Positions 45,747-54,409 are shown, counted from the stretch's first letter. The stretch: DNA of 64,000 nt from Anaerolineae bacterium (GCA_030425205.1 JAUIAP010000003.1:124001-188000), one strand, 5' to 3'. Numbers and translations are program-made. The notes: generated from the letters alone by a model not told the origin.

Positions 45747-46940
45747 CTACTCAAACATAAAGAACGCGTCTTTATCCCCCGACATTTCCAAATAAACACG
45801 CTCATTCCCCAGTCGCGCACTCACGATCGTCATGGCGACTTGATCAAACTCCGCGAGTGTCCGATCTAGATAATCTTCACTGCCGTCGATGCTGTGTGAA
45901 AGCGCCATCTCTTTACGTGCGCCCGATGGTGTGCTGAGGATCTCTTCGGTTAGGCTCGCCATGCGCTTAAAAACCGCCTGTGTTTCGTCCGTTACTGGAT
46001 CGGTGACAGACAGCACGACCTCTTGCGCGAACTCAATCACGGCGCCTTCGCCCAGCTCTTGCACAGCACGCTGGTGTAGTTCTCGCAATGTGCTGTTGAC
46101 CGTCAACTCAGTTTCGATGATCGGTTCCAACGGCGGGCTCGTGCGATCTTCTACGATGGGATATTCCGTTTTATAGACGTCATTCGTCAGCCCATTGATC
46201 ATCATCGCAACGCCGGGTTCGACTTCCATATTGTGGATGAGCTTGAGGGCTTCCTGTGATTGGAAGGCGGCGACGATGGAGGCACTGGTTGGCGTGGTTG
46301 GTACTTTGCCCTGCAAGATATTTTCGCGTGCAAGCGCGGGGCAGGAGTAGCGTAGTCCAATGATTTGATAGTCGCGGTCGCTCAGGGTACTTTCGTAGTT
46401 TGCGCCACGTCCCGGCCAAAAGACGCGCACGATTCCCATTAACTCCTGAATTGCCCCATCGACCCACGGTTTGCCCACAGCCTGCGAGAATCGGTCAATC
46501 GAAAGGCGTGCTTCACGGTTATCTAAACAGCCAACAATCGCATCGACATGGCGAAAGACGCCAAGTCCAAGCTGATGATTGATGTCGCCATGAAAAGTCT
46601 TAACTTTGACATCAGGATTGAGTTCTTTGACCGCTTCGGCCGCCGCATCTACCTTGCGTCGTCCTCGATCCTTTTCGCGGAACAGCACCGATCGACTGAG
46701 ATTGCTGTCTTCAATGGTGTCGAAGTCCGCGATAAGCAGATTGCCGATACCCATGAGCGCAAGATTTTTTAGTACCTCATTGCCCAATGCGCCTGCGCCA
46801 ATCACGAGAACGGTCGCGTTGCGGACCGTCTCTTGCTGCCACCAGCTAATGTAACCAAATGTGTGGTACCGATCCGCGTCTGGGTCGGTGATGACGATTG
46901 TCTCTTCTTCTACAATTTCTTCAATGTTGATTTCTGTCAT
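45747..46940 (-). CDS. ThiF/MoeB/E1-like adenylyltransferase without the usual cysteines
   Basis: This 397-residue protein has the E1 adenylation core: VLVIGAGALGNEVLKNLALMGIGNL, DFDTIEDSNLSRSVLFREKDRGRRK and AIVGCLDNREARLSID. ATP-dependent activation of a carboxylate, such as a ubiquitin-like C-terminus, is thus possible. Where MoeB has two CxxC zinc pairs and VPTC, it has RYSCPA and VPTTPTSAS, so zinc and thioester cysteines are missing. The C-terminal 120 residues are unique. No ubiquitin-like, E2 or JAB gene lies beside it. Its partner is unknown. Confidence 0.8.
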   Translation of the reverse strand: MTEINIEEIVEEETIVITDPDADRYHTFGYISWWQQETVRNATVLVIGAGALGNEVLKNLALMGIGNLLIADFDTIEDSNLSRSVLFREKDRGRRKVDAAAEAVKELNPDVKVKTFHGDINHQLGLGVFRHVDAIVGCLDNREARLSIDRFSQAVGKPWVDGAIQELMGIVRVFWPGRGANYESTLSDRDYQIIGLRYSCPALARENILQGKVPTTPTSASIVAAFQSQEALKLIHNMEVEPGVAMMINGLTNDVYKTEYPIVEDRTSPPLEPIIETELTVNSTLRELHQRAVQELGEGAVIEFAQEVVLSVTDPVTDETQAVFKRMASLTEEILSTPSGARKEMALSHSIDGSEDYLDRTLAEFDQVAMTIVSARLGNERVYLEMSGDKDAFFMFE

Positions 46941-46975
46941 GGTTGATCCAAAAGGCTATTTATCTATCAGTACGC

Positions 46976-47002
46976 AAAAAACGCTAGCAAGTTGCCAGCG
47001 TT
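46976..47002 (-). terminator. Terminator of the GMC/amidinotransferase operon
   Basis: On the minus strand AACGCTGGC pairs with GCTAGCGTT (one mismatch) and is followed by at least six T residues. It lies between the amidinotransferase and the E1-like gene. Confidence 0.8.
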
Positions 47003-47144
47003 CTAAAAAAATTCAAAAGTTGTTCGTCATTGAATTAGACTCCAAGTGGTTTATCACAATGACGTATCTGGTTCGTTTTGGCCTTGCCTGCACTTTACAA
47101 ACATCTCCAGCGAAAAACACGGGGAAACACCGTATGATTGGCCG

Positions 47145-48005
47145 CTATTCGCGCAGCAGGGGCAGCGTACAGCAGCGGAACGAGCCGCCTGTTTTGGGTG
47201 GGTCTGTGAAGGCAACTTCCTCGACGGTCAGACCGCGCTGGCGCAGCTCGTTGTTGATGCGCTGAGAGCGGCGACGCGAGATGACGACCTCTGGGTTGAT
47301 GGAGAGGACGTTTGTGCCCAGCGTCTGCTGTTCCTCGCGGGTGACTTCGATCAGGTCGTAAGTTTCACGGATTTGTACTGGAATTTCGCGCAGTCCGCCG
47401 GGATAGATGAGGGCGTATTGATCGCCGACTGGGACAAATGAGCAGTCGAGATGCAGAACATCTTCCCCTTCCGTTAACCCTTTAATTGGCACGGCCACGA
47501 CTTCAAAGTCAGGGAACATTTGCTGCATGTAGGCGACCCCTTCGAGCGTTGACCGTTGCCCGACGCCGACAAAAATGTACCCCTTATCGACGATGACATC
47601 CCCACCTTCCAGTACAAACTCTTCAGGGGTGAACAAGATGTTAGGCGAGTCCATTTCGGAAAAGAGATAGGCGATGCCACGCCACTCCATTTGGCGGCTT
47701 TTGGCAGCCATCGTTGTGATGACGAGAGTTGAGCCAATGGTGATCCCAATATCACGGGTCATCAGTTGGTCGGGAACATCGCGCAGCGGGCGTGGCTGGT
47801 AGACATCGACATCGTATTCATTGAGCACATCTATTAGGTTGCCAATTTGATTTTGAATGGTGGCGCGATTCGGCCGATTCTTGCCAAAATAGAAGTTGCG
47901 CATCGTCTCATTGATAATCTCTGGCTCAACCTGTAAAAAGTTGTCGGGATAGCCGACGATGACCGACTTGAGGGGTTGCGTTTCTGAATTTGCAAATAGC
48001 TTCAT
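47145..48005 (-). CDS. Amidinotransferase / dimethylarginine dimethylaminohydrolase-family protein
   Basis: This 286-residue protein belongs to the guanidino-modifying (arginine deiminase) superfamily. Visible elements are LMTRDIG (substrate Asp), FVLEGGDVIV, the catalytic histidine in VLHLDCSF and the nucleophilic cysteine near the C-terminus in GGSFRCCTLPLLRE. Length fits DDAH-like hydrolases (about 260-290) rather than full arginine deiminase. The substrate cannot be settled. It overlaps the GMC oxidoreductase gene by four bases. Confidence 0.82.
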   Translation of the reverse strand: MKLFANSETQPLKSVIVGYPDNFLQVEPEIINETMRNFYFGKNRPNRATIQNQIGNLIDVLNEYDVDVYQPRPLRDVPDQLMTRDIGITIGSTLVITTMAAKSRQMEWRGIAYLFSEMDSPNILFTPEEFVLEGGDVIVDKGYIFVGVGQRSTLEGVAYMQQMFPDFEVVAVPIKGLTEGEDVLHLDCSFVPVGDQYALIYPGGLREIPVQIRETYDLIEVTREEQQTLGTNVLSINPEVVISRRRSQRINNELRQRGLTVEEVAFTDPPKTGGSFRCCTLPLLRE

Positions 48006-49582
48006 GATTGATCCTCTAGGATGTAATCGGCCGCTTTTTCTGCGATCATAATGACGGGCGCGTTTGTGTTGCCGCCAACAACATCTGGCATAATCGAGGC
48101 ATCGACGACGCGCAAGCCCTGTATGCCGTGTACCTGCAGCTTTTGATTCACGACCGCCATCTCATCGACGCCCATTTTGCATGTGCCAACGGGATGGTAG
48201 AGAGTTTCCGCATTGTTGCGAACGTATTCGGCGAGACTTTCAGCGTCCTGTTCAAATGGGCGCGGCTTGTAGATGCGGTCACGATAGCGATCAAAGGCGG
48301 GCGCGTTGCCAATGGCAAGACCGACCTTCAAACCAGCGACAAGGGCGGCTAGGTCATCGGGGTGATCTAAATAGTTGGCGTGGATGGCGGGATGGGCGTG
48401 GGGATCGGCCGATTTTAAGCGTATCTCACCGCGTGATTTCGGCCGAATTAGACAAGGTCCCAGCGAATATCCATGCGCTTCCTCTGCCTTGATCTCGCCA
48501 AAGCCATGCGCAATATAGATGGATGGGGCAAAGTGGAACTGAATATCGGGCTGCTCTAGCTCTGGTTTTGTGCGGATAAACGCACCTGCCTCTGCCACAT
48601 TTGATGTAAATGGTCCCTGCTGCTTAAATTGATAGCGGAAGAGATTGCGTAACGTGTTGGCGTTGGCAAACGTGATTGGCTCTTTGCAAAACCAATAGAG
48701 GCCGACGGTTGGATGGTCTTGCAGATTTTTGCCAACGCCGGGCAGATCCATCACGGGCGTAATTCCGAGCGCGCGCAGGGCATCGCTTTCACCGATCCCT
48801 GAAAGTTGTAATAGCTGTGGTGAATTGATCGCACCGCCGCACAAGATGACCTCGCGCGTCGCGCCGACATGCTCCTTGCGACCATGTCGCGTATAAGCAA
48901 CACCCGTTACGCGCTTGCCGGCAAAGGTAAGCTTCGTTGCGTGCGCTTCCGTGATAACAGTTAAGTTTGGTCGCGTGAGCACGGGCTTGAGAAAGGCACG
49001 CGCGGTACTCATGCGCTGCCCGTCTTTTTGGGTCACTTGATAGAACCCAACACCATCCTGCTGTGCGCCGTTAAAGTCGGGATTGCGCACAATCCCAGCT
49101 TGGACGGCAGCGGTTTCCAGTGCGTGTGACAACGGGTGCGTTTCGCGCAAATCGGCGACGTTGAGCGCACCCCCCGTTCCGTGCAGTTCATTCGCCCCGC
49201 GTTCGTTGTTCTCGCTCTTGATAAAGTAAGGCAGCACATCTTCCCAACCCCACTCTTCATTGCCAAGTTGCGCCCAGCGGTCGTAGTCAGCACGATGTCC
49301 GCGAATGTAGATCATCGCGTTGATTGAACTGCTGCCACCTAATGTTTTGCCACGCGGCCAGTAGAGCTGACGATTGTTGAGGTGGGCTTCTGGCTCTGTT
49401 GTGTAGTTCCAGTCGAATTCTGTTTTGAAGAGTGCGGAGAAGGCGGCCGGAATTTGGATGTTGCCTGCATTGTCAGGCTTTCCAGCCTCTAAGAGCAAGA
49501 CCCGATTATGCGGATCCGCACTCAAACGATTTGCTAAAACACAACCAGCAGAGCCGGCACCAATGATGATGTAGTCGAACAT
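48002..49582 (-). CDS. GMC-family FAD oxidoreductase (choline/alcohol dehydrogenase type)
   Basis: This 526-residue flavoenzyme has the FAD motif DYIIIGAGSAGCVLANRLS, the GMC signature YWPRGKTLGGSSSINAMIYIRG, and LCGGAINSPQLLQLSGIG. The catalytic His pair lies in the C-terminal domain (TLYHPVGTCKMG and VGGNTNAPVIMIAEKAAD). It resembles BetA choline dehydrogenase and PEG/alcohol dehydrogenases. The four-base overlap with the amidinotransferase implies joint use, perhaps with a nitrogenous substrate, but no pathway is evident. Confidence 0.88.
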   Translation of the reverse strand: MFDYIIIGAGSAGCVLANRLSADPHNRVLLLEAGKPDNAGNIQIPAAFSALFKTEFDWNYTTEPEAHLNNRQLYWPRGKTLGGSSSINAMIYIRGHRADYDRWAQLGNEEWGWEDVLPYFIKSENNERGANELHGTGGALNVADLRETHPLSHALETAAVQAGIVRNPDFNGAQQDGVGFYQVTQKDGQRMSTARAFLKPVLTRPNLTVITEAHATKLTFAGKRVTGVAYTRHGRKEHVGATREVILCGGAINSPQLLQLSGIGESDALRALGITPVMDLPGVGKNLQDHPTVGLYWFCKEPITFANANTLRNLFRYQFKQQGPFTSNVAEAGAFIRTKPELEQPDIQFHFAPSIYIAHGFGEIKAEEAHGYSLGPCLIRPKSRGEIRLKSADPHAHPAIHANYLDHPDDLAALVAGLKVGLAIGNAPAFDRYRDRIYKPRPFEQDAESLAEYVRNNAETLYHPVGTCKMGVDEMAVVNQKLQVHGIQGLRVVDASIMPDVVGGNTNAPVIMIAEKAADYILEDQS

Positions 49583-49593
49583 ATCCGTATTTG

Positions 49594-49690
49594 GTGAACA
49601 GATAGGTCAGTAAGCAGTCGCTCAGTAGATAGCAAGCAAAATCAGTTCTCTGGTCACTATCTACGGCTAACTATTCACTGCTAACTGAGT
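49594..49690. repeat. Iterated-word hairpin between GMC and flavin reductase genes
   Basis: Left words GTCAGTAAGCAGTCGCTCAGT and TAGATAGC face right words CACTATCTACGGCTAACTA and CACTGCTAACTGAG. The right end includes the stop codon TAG of the flavin reductase gene. Confidence 0.5.
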
Positions 49691-50172
49691 GCAAGTTTAC
49701 GATAGCCGCGATTCCAATAGACGAGCGGTTCTTCGTCGGGACGCGGGACGCTTGAGGCGACGACGTGTCCGATATAGATGTTATGTGTGCCAGAGTCGGC
49801 AACCTCATGGATGGTGCAATCGAGCCATGCCAATGCATCGGTGAGGACGGGTGCGCCCGTTTCGGCCGAATCCCAGCTTCCTTCTGCAAAACGATCCCCA
49901 TCTTTTAACCACGCAAAGCGGTCTGAAAGCGTGCGCTGATCGCGTCCCAATATGTTGACAGCGAACACGGCATCTTTGCGTTGCAACATGGGGTTTGTAT
50001 GGTTGCGCTTGTCGATGGCGATCATGATCAGCGGCGGATCGGGTGAAATAGAGGCGAAGGCAGAGACGGTCAAGCCATGTCGCGCTCCATCTTCATCGAG
50101 TGTTGTTACAATCGTGACACCAGAGGGAAAATGGCGCAGAACATCGCGGTAATCAGTTGAAGAAATAGGCAT
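49681..50172 (-). CDS. Flavin reductase-like protein
   Basis: This 163-residue protein has the flavin-reductase fold: YRDVLRHFPSGVTIVTTLDEDG, GLTVSAFASISPDPPLIMIAIDKRNHT and FAVNILGRDQRTLSDRFA. It probably reduces FMN or FAD with NAD(P)H, often for a two-component monooxygenase. No monooxygenase partner is adjacent on this strand; the ABM protein at 52930 is not such a partner. It is the downstream neighbour of the phosphatase-superfamily gene, with a repeat between them. Confidence 0.88.
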   Translation of the reverse strand: MPISSTDYRDVLRHFPSGVTIVTTLDEDGARHGLTVSAFASISPDPPLIMIAIDKRNHTNPMLQRKDAVFAVNILGRDQRTLSDRFAWLKDGDRFAEGSWDSAETGAPVLTDALAWLDCTIHEVADSGTHNIYIGHVVASSVPRPDEEPLVYWNRGYRKLALS

Positions 50173-50173
50173 A

Positions 50174-50207
50174 AAAGTTGCTCGTTGCTAGTAATTAGTT
50201 GCTAGTG
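50174..50207. repeat. TAGTTGC-family element, half copy
   Basis: AGTTGCTCGTTGCTAGT and TTAGTTGCTAGTG appear in one orientation only. On the minus strand they read ACTAGCAAC-TAA and encode the last residues TSN and the stop codon of the upstream gene. Confidence 0.55.
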
Positions 50208-51106
50208 ATAAATGTTCGGACGACTTTTGCAATATCGGTGAGATTATGGACAAGTGGCGCAAGGTTTTTATGCTCGCGATTGACAATGATAGTCGGAACG
50301 GGGTTACAGGTGTGATGCCGATGTTGCATATCTTCCATATTACCATGATCGCTTGTGATAATCAGCAAGCCGTTGTCGTCGTCCCAATTGTCTAACACAC
50401 CACCGATGACGGTGTCGAGCAGTTCAATGTGGTCGAGTGCATCATTAAATGTGCCGCGATGTCCAACCAAGTCAGACGACCAATGTTCATAGAATGAAAA
50501 GGTGCGTTGTTGGGCAAGTGCGGCGATGCGCTGACCAGCGGCATGCGGTGTGATCAGGGGAAGATGCGGATAGCCAAGCTCAGCACGCCATTTTTCGTTG
50601 GTGAAGTCGGGGCTGATGGCGGAACCGTCTTGGAGATTTTCGGCCGAAAATAGCTCAACCCCAGCCGCGACCGCCGCCTCTGCAACCGCCCCGCGCAGTC
50701 GCTTCCCGCTTGTGATCCCTGCAAAATACGGCTCGGGAAATGCGTTGAGTAAGGCGGCATCATCCGCAAAATCATGAAACAATGTCTCGCGCATCAATTC
50801 TTCCCGGATCGCAGCATTTGGTTTTGGCCCCCAATGTTCTCCGATGGATTGGGCGATGTTGCGACCTGTCAATAGGGTCGCCTGCCCCGTCGCGCTCTGC
50901 GGTTTGCCCATCACACCCAACGTCGCATCGGTCAGAACCATCGATCCACGTGGGCGCGTCAGTGAACGGTTGGTCATAAACCATTTGCCCCAGAGCAGTT
51001 GATCGAGATTCGGCCGATCTGCCGTAATGAACGGATTGTAGCGAGCATCACTGGGCCCAATTCCAACCCCATCAAGAAAGAAGATCAAAACGTGTTTTGC
51101 GCTCAT
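50195..51106 (-). CDS. Alkaline-phosphatase superfamily metalloenzyme (phosphoglycerate-mutase/phosphopentomutase-like)
   Basis: This 303-residue protein has metal ligands in FFLDGVGIGPSD, the catalytic threonine in GQATLLTGRNI and the C-terminal ligands in IITSDHGNMEDMQHRHH. This is the PF01676 core. At about 300 residues it is too short for cofactor-independent phosphoglycerate mutase (about 510) and lacks its large insertion. No signal peptide is seen, so it is cytoplasmic. A phosphomutase or phosphohydrolase role is inferred. Confidence 0.75.
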   Translation of the reverse strand: MSAKHVLIFFLDGVGIGPSDARYNPFITADRPNLDQLLWGKWFMTNRSLTRPRGSMVLTDATLGVMGKPQSATGQATLLTGRNIAQSIGEHWGPKPNAAIREELMRETLFHDFADDAALLNAFPEPYFAGITSGKRLRGAVAEAAVAAGVELFSAENLQDGSAISPDFTNEKWRAELGYPHLPLITPHAAGQRIAALAQQRTFSFYEHWSSDLVGHRGTFNDALDHIELLDTVIGGVLDNWDDDNGLLIITSDHGNMEDMQHRHHTCNPVPTIIVNREHKNLAPLVHNLTDIAKVVRTFITSN

Positions 51107-51268
51107 TGGCGGAATTGTAGCACGCGCGACCAGAAGGCGCGGCGAAGGGGATCATCGCTTCTCGATCTCACTGCGTTGCTGACCGAACACGCACCGATAC
51201 TAAAAATTACGTGATATTGTTTGCCCCGCCCTGTGCGTTTTGTTACGATTCAGGCTGTTAAAAGATAA

Positions 51269-51404
51269 GTACCCACGCGGTCGGTGCGAATTGGGACCTT
51301 AGCGGCGAAGATCGCTGAACCGTGTCAGGTCTGGAAGGAAGCAGCACTAAGGTGAATCCTTCGGGTGTCTAGGGACTCCCGGTTCTCACCGACGGCGTGG
51401 GTAC
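51269..51404 (+). ncRNA. ffs: Signal recognition particle RNA (small bacterial type)
   Basis: This 136-base RNA closes with the long terminal helix GTACCCACGC / GCGTGGGTAC. The Ffh-binding domain is recognisable by GTGTCAGGTCTGGAAGGAAG and CAGCACTAAGG, with the tetraloop GGAA and the AGCAGC-like side. A GTGAATCCTTCGGGTG part follows. TTTTTGTTTT after the helix acts as the terminator. It lacks an Alu domain. Its product acts with Ffh in membrane targeting. Confidence 0.95.
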
Positions 51405-51497
51405 TTTTTGTTTTAGAACTTGGATTTGCGATTTACATGCCTCAACCGTGAGTCCCAATCATTCAACCGAGCAGTGAGGGCTGCCTTCGAACACACG

Positions 51498-52919
51498 ATG
51501 CTTGGTAAACTTTCTCTCCCCCGCAAAATTCTCATCTTCTTATTTATGTGCATGATCGGTGGCGGCTTAGGCGCGGCTGGCTTTGCGGTTACGCAAACAG
51601 AACGCTACGCTGTCTATGTTGATGGCAATGTCGTCGTCGTCAATGGCATGTTTGAGACAGTCAGTCAGGTGTTAACGGCGGGCGGAATTACGTTGCAGTC
51701 GGGGGATATTGTGCTGCCCGATTTGAGCGCGGCCGTTGCGCCCGATGCGGCTATTCAGGTCCAACGGGCTAAAACGGTCACGGTGCGGACAGACGAGGGA
51801 TCGCAAACCTACTTTACACATCAGCCAACGCTTGGGGGATTCTTGCGGGAGGCGCAGCTTGTCATCGGCCGCACAGACCGCGTCATTGCCGACGGTAAGT
51901 TGGTCGGTTTTGGGCAAGTGATTGGCGCAGCTGTGCCGCAACGTCTGGAAATCGGCCGATTTCACACCATCACCATCGTTGACGGCGACAATCGCAAACA
52001 GCTCGTCACCAGCGCACAAACAGTGGGCGACGCGATAAACGATGCCGGTATTACGCTGTGGGCAGCAGACGGCATTCAGCCATCGCTCGGCGACTGGATT
52101 TCCGACAACCTCGAAATTGTCATCACACGCTCTGAACCGTACACAATTTTGGTCGATGGCAAACAGCTCCAGACCCGTAGCCATCAAAATCGGCCGCTCG
52201 CGATTCTGAATGAGGCGGGGGTCGGACTGGTGGGGGCAGATTTTGTGCGCCCGGCGGCCGAAACGGTTTTGCAGGCGGGTGACACAATTGAAGTCATCCG
52301 CGTGACTGAATCGTATATCAATGAAGATACGCCTATCCCATTTGAATCGCTCTGGCAGCCGACCGATCGCTTGGAGATCGACCAGAAAGGATTGGTGGTG
52401 GCGGGCAAGGAAGGCATCTTGCGCCGTCAAACGCGCGTCGTTTTTCACAACGGTGTTGAGGTTGCACGTGAGCCCGCTGGCGAATGGGTTGCTCAGGAGC
52501 CAATCAACGAGATTTTGGGCTATGGCACGCGCATTGAAGTCCGCACCGTTGACGGTCCAGAAGGTTCATTTGAGTACTGGCGCAAGGTGCGCATGCGCGT
52601 CACCTCTTACACGGCAGCATCATCGGGCAAGGCGCCCAGCCACCCAGCCTATGGCGTGACCGCAAGCGGGTTGCAGATGCGCAATGGAATTGTCGCCGTT
52701 GATAAGACCGTGATTCCATTTCGCACCGACGTCTATGTTCCCGGCTATGGGCGTGGTCATGCGGCCGATACGGGCGGCGGCATCAAGGGTCGCTGGATCG
52801 ATTTGGGTTATGAAGTAAAAGATTATGTCAGCTGGCGCGGGTATGTCGATGTCTACTATTTGACGCCTGTGCCAGAACCAGAACGGATCAACTATTTGAT
52901 CCCAACATGGCTACCTTAG
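51498..52919 (+). CDS. G5/DUF348/3D-domain cell-wall protein (YabE-like)
   Basis: This 473-residue exported protein has an N-terminal membrane helix (FLFMCMIGGGLGAAGFAV). Two to three DUF348 units (YAVYVDGNVVVVNGMFETVSQVL and similar) and a G5-like region (RQTRVVFHNGVEV) follow. The C-terminal 3D domain (VDKTVIPFRTDVYVPGYGRG and ADTGGGIKGRWIDLGY) has the three conserved aspartates of YabE/YocH-type murein lytic enzymes. Peptidoglycan cleavage is therefore likely. The start at 51498 is chosen for the helix; a TTG at 51420 would lie against the SRP RNA terminator. Confidence 0.85.
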   Translation: MLGKLSLPRKILIFLFMCMIGGGLGAAGFAVTQTERYAVYVDGNVVVVNGMFETVSQVLTAGGITLQSGDIVLPDLSAAVAPDAAIQVQRAKTVTVRTDEGSQTYFTHQPTLGGFLREAQLVIGRTDRVIADGKLVGFGQVIGAAVPQRLEIGRFHTITIVDGDNRKQLVTSAQTVGDAINDAGITLWAADGIQPSLGDWISDNLEIVITRSEPYTILVDGKQLQTRSHQNRPLAILNEAGVGLVGADFVRPAAETVLQAGDTIEVIRVTESYINEDTPIPFESLWQPTDRLEIDQKGLVVAGKEGILRRQTRVVFHNGVEVAREPAGEWVAQEPINEILGYGTRIEVRTVDGPEGSFEYWRKVRMRVTSYTAASSGKAPSHPAYGVTASGLQMRNGIVAVDKTVIPFRTDVYVPGYGRGHAADTGGGIKGRWIDLGYEVKDYVSWRGYVDVYYLTPVPEPERINYLIPTWLP

Positions 52920-52929
52920 GAGTTGAAGT

Positions 52930-53247
52930 ATGTACGGTTTAATCGGCAAGATAGAAGCTGTGGCGGGCCAGCGTACAGCGTTGATTGAGATATTGGTGAG
53001 CGGTGTGGCGGGTATGCCCGGTTGCCTGAGCTATATCGTGGCTGAGGACACGACGGATGAAGCCGCCATTTGGGTGACGGAGGTTTGGGATAGTCAGGAG
53101 AGCCATCAGGCATCCCTATCATTGCCCTCAGTCCAACAGGCGATTGCGGCGGGACGTCCCCTCATCGTCGGATTTGGTGAACGCTTTGAAACAGTACCAA
53201 TTGGTGGGCACGGGCTAGAAAACGAGCGCGTCACTTCCGCCGTATAA
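52930..53247 (+). CDS. Antibiotic biosynthesis monooxygenase (ABM)-like protein
   Basis: This 105-residue ferredoxin-like-fold protein has the ABM pattern: MYGLIGKIEAVAGQRTALIEIL, then GCLSYIVAEDTTDEAAIWVTEVWDSQESHQASL. Many members are cofactor-free monooxygenases or small dimeric enzymes; substrate unknown. GGAG precedes its start, 10 bases after the G5/3D gene, and rsmA begins four bases after it, so they share an operon. Confidence 0.85.
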   Translation: MYGLIGKIEAVAGQRTALIEILVSGVAGMPGCLSYIVAEDTTDEAAIWVTEVWDSQESHQASLSLPSVQQAIAAGRPLIVGFGERFETVPIGGHGLENERVTSAV

Positions 53248-53251
53248 CGCC

Positions 53252-54091
53252 GTGCATCCAAAAGAAATTTTACAACGCTACGAGATAGAGCCGAAAAAGA
53301 GTTTGGGACAAAACTTTCTGTTTGATCCCGCGATTTTGGAGAAGATTGTCGATTCGGCCGAAATTGCCCCTCACGATCCTGTCCTCGAAGTCGGTCCCGG
53401 ACTTGGCGCACTAACCCGCGTGCTAGCCCAACGCACCGATCGTGTTGTTGCCGTCGAACTCGACAATCGCTTCATCCCCATTTTGCGTTATGAGCTCGCC
53501 TTCTTCCCGCATGTTGAGCTGATCCACGGCGACATTTTGGAGCAGCGCATGGGCGATCTGTTCGATCAACCCTATCGCGTGATTGCCAACGTGCCGTACT
53601 ATATTACGGGGGCGATTTTGCGACATTTGCTTTCGGCCGAAGTCAAGCCGACCTCGCTCACACTGACCGTTCAGAAAGAGGTTGCCGAACGGATGACGGC
53701 ACAGCCAAATAACATGTCGTTGATGGCGGTTAGCGTGCAGTTTTATGGAACGCCAAAGCTGGTGGGCAACATCGGTGCGGGTGCATTTTGGCCGCGCCCT
53801 AAAGTTGCATCGAGCGTCGTTCATATTGACGTTTCACCGCAGTATGCGGACGTGGATGAGCGGCTATTCTTCCGTGTCGCCAAGGCGGGCTTTAGCCAGA
53901 AGCGCAAGCAGTTAAAGAACAATTTGAAGCAGTTGGGATTGGAAAAGGCGGGGGTTTTGGCGGTGATGGAATCGGCCGAAATCGACCCTAAACGACGCGC
54001 TGAAACGCTTTCCGTTGATGAATGGGTTGCGTTAACACACGCCTTCACCACTTTCAAAAATGACGCTTCTCGCGCTAAAATAGCAGTGTAA
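53252..54091 (+). CDS. rsmA: 16S rRNA dimethyladenosine transferase RsmA (KsgA)
   Basis: This 279-residue methyltransferase dimethylates the two adjacent adenines in the 3' helix of 16S rRNA. KKSLGQNFLFDPAILEKIV, VLEVGPGLGALTRVL and the catalytic motif VIANVPYYITGAILRHLL are intact. The C-terminal FSQKRKQLKNNLKQLG fits the family. The start is GTG at 53252, as later ATGs would cut the conserved QNFL region. Confidence 0.95.
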   Translation: MHPKEILQRYEIEPKKSLGQNFLFDPAILEKIVDSAEIAPHDPVLEVGPGLGALTRVLAQRTDRVVAVELDNRFIPILRYELAFFPHVELIHGDILEQRMGDLFDQPYRVIANVPYYITGAILRHLLSAEVKPTSLTLTVQKEVAERMTAQPNNMSLMAVSVQFYGTPKLVGNIGAGAFWPRPKVASSVVHIDVSPQYADVDERLFFRVAKAGFSQKRKQLKNNLKQLGLEKAGVLAVMESAEIDPKRRAETLSVDEWVALTHAFTTFKNDASRAKIAV

Positions 54092-54133
54092 CAACGATTG
54101 TTACACAACGTTCACTTTTCAAAGAGGTACATT

Positions 54134-54409
54134 ATGTTTGATAAAAAATACACCATTTCGATTGAATACTGCGTAAAATGAAATTACTTACCACGGGCCG
54201 CTAGTTTAGCGGACGAACTGCTCTCGAACTACCAACACATTATTGACAACCTTACTATGATTCCGGGTGGCGGTGGCGCATTTGAAGTCATCGTTGACGA
54301 CGACTTGCTCTATTCAAAGCACGCGACGGGTCGCCATGCCAACGCTGGAGAAGTGTTTGGCCTCTTCCAAGAGATCGTTGGCCCTGATATGCCAATTTAC
54401 GGCACGTAA
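54134..54409 (+). CDS. SelW/Rdx-family selenoprotein read through an in-frame UGA
   Basis: With TGA at 54179-54181 read as selenocysteine, the frame encodes 91 residues: the N-terminus through IEYCVK, then Sec16, then NYLPRAASLADELL and a Rdx body with PGGGGAFEVIVDDDLLYSKHATGR. C13 and Sec16 form the CxxU redox motif where cysteine homologs have CxxC. AGAGG lies eight bases before the ATG, and the sequence is conserved on both sides of the UGA, which argues against a pseudogene. A SECIS-like hairpin follows. It should act as a thiol oxidoreductase. It lies 42 bases after rsmA. Confidence 0.85.
54179..54212 (+). promoter_or_regulatory. UGA codon and bacterial SECIS-like hairpin
   Basis: Sixteen bases after the UGA, CCGCTA (54198-54203) pairs perfectly with TAGCGG (54207-54212) around the loop GTT, which begins with G. 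The position (loop about 22 bases after UGA) and the G at the loop start fit the general bacterial SECIS consensus. Confidence 0.7.

Noticed and set aside
54179..54181. TGA as a nonsense mutation or sequencing error
   Set aside because: The TGA sits exactly at the second redox position of the Rdx motif, with conserved sequence and a SECIS-like hairpin after it. Selenocysteine is the simpler reading, though not proven.
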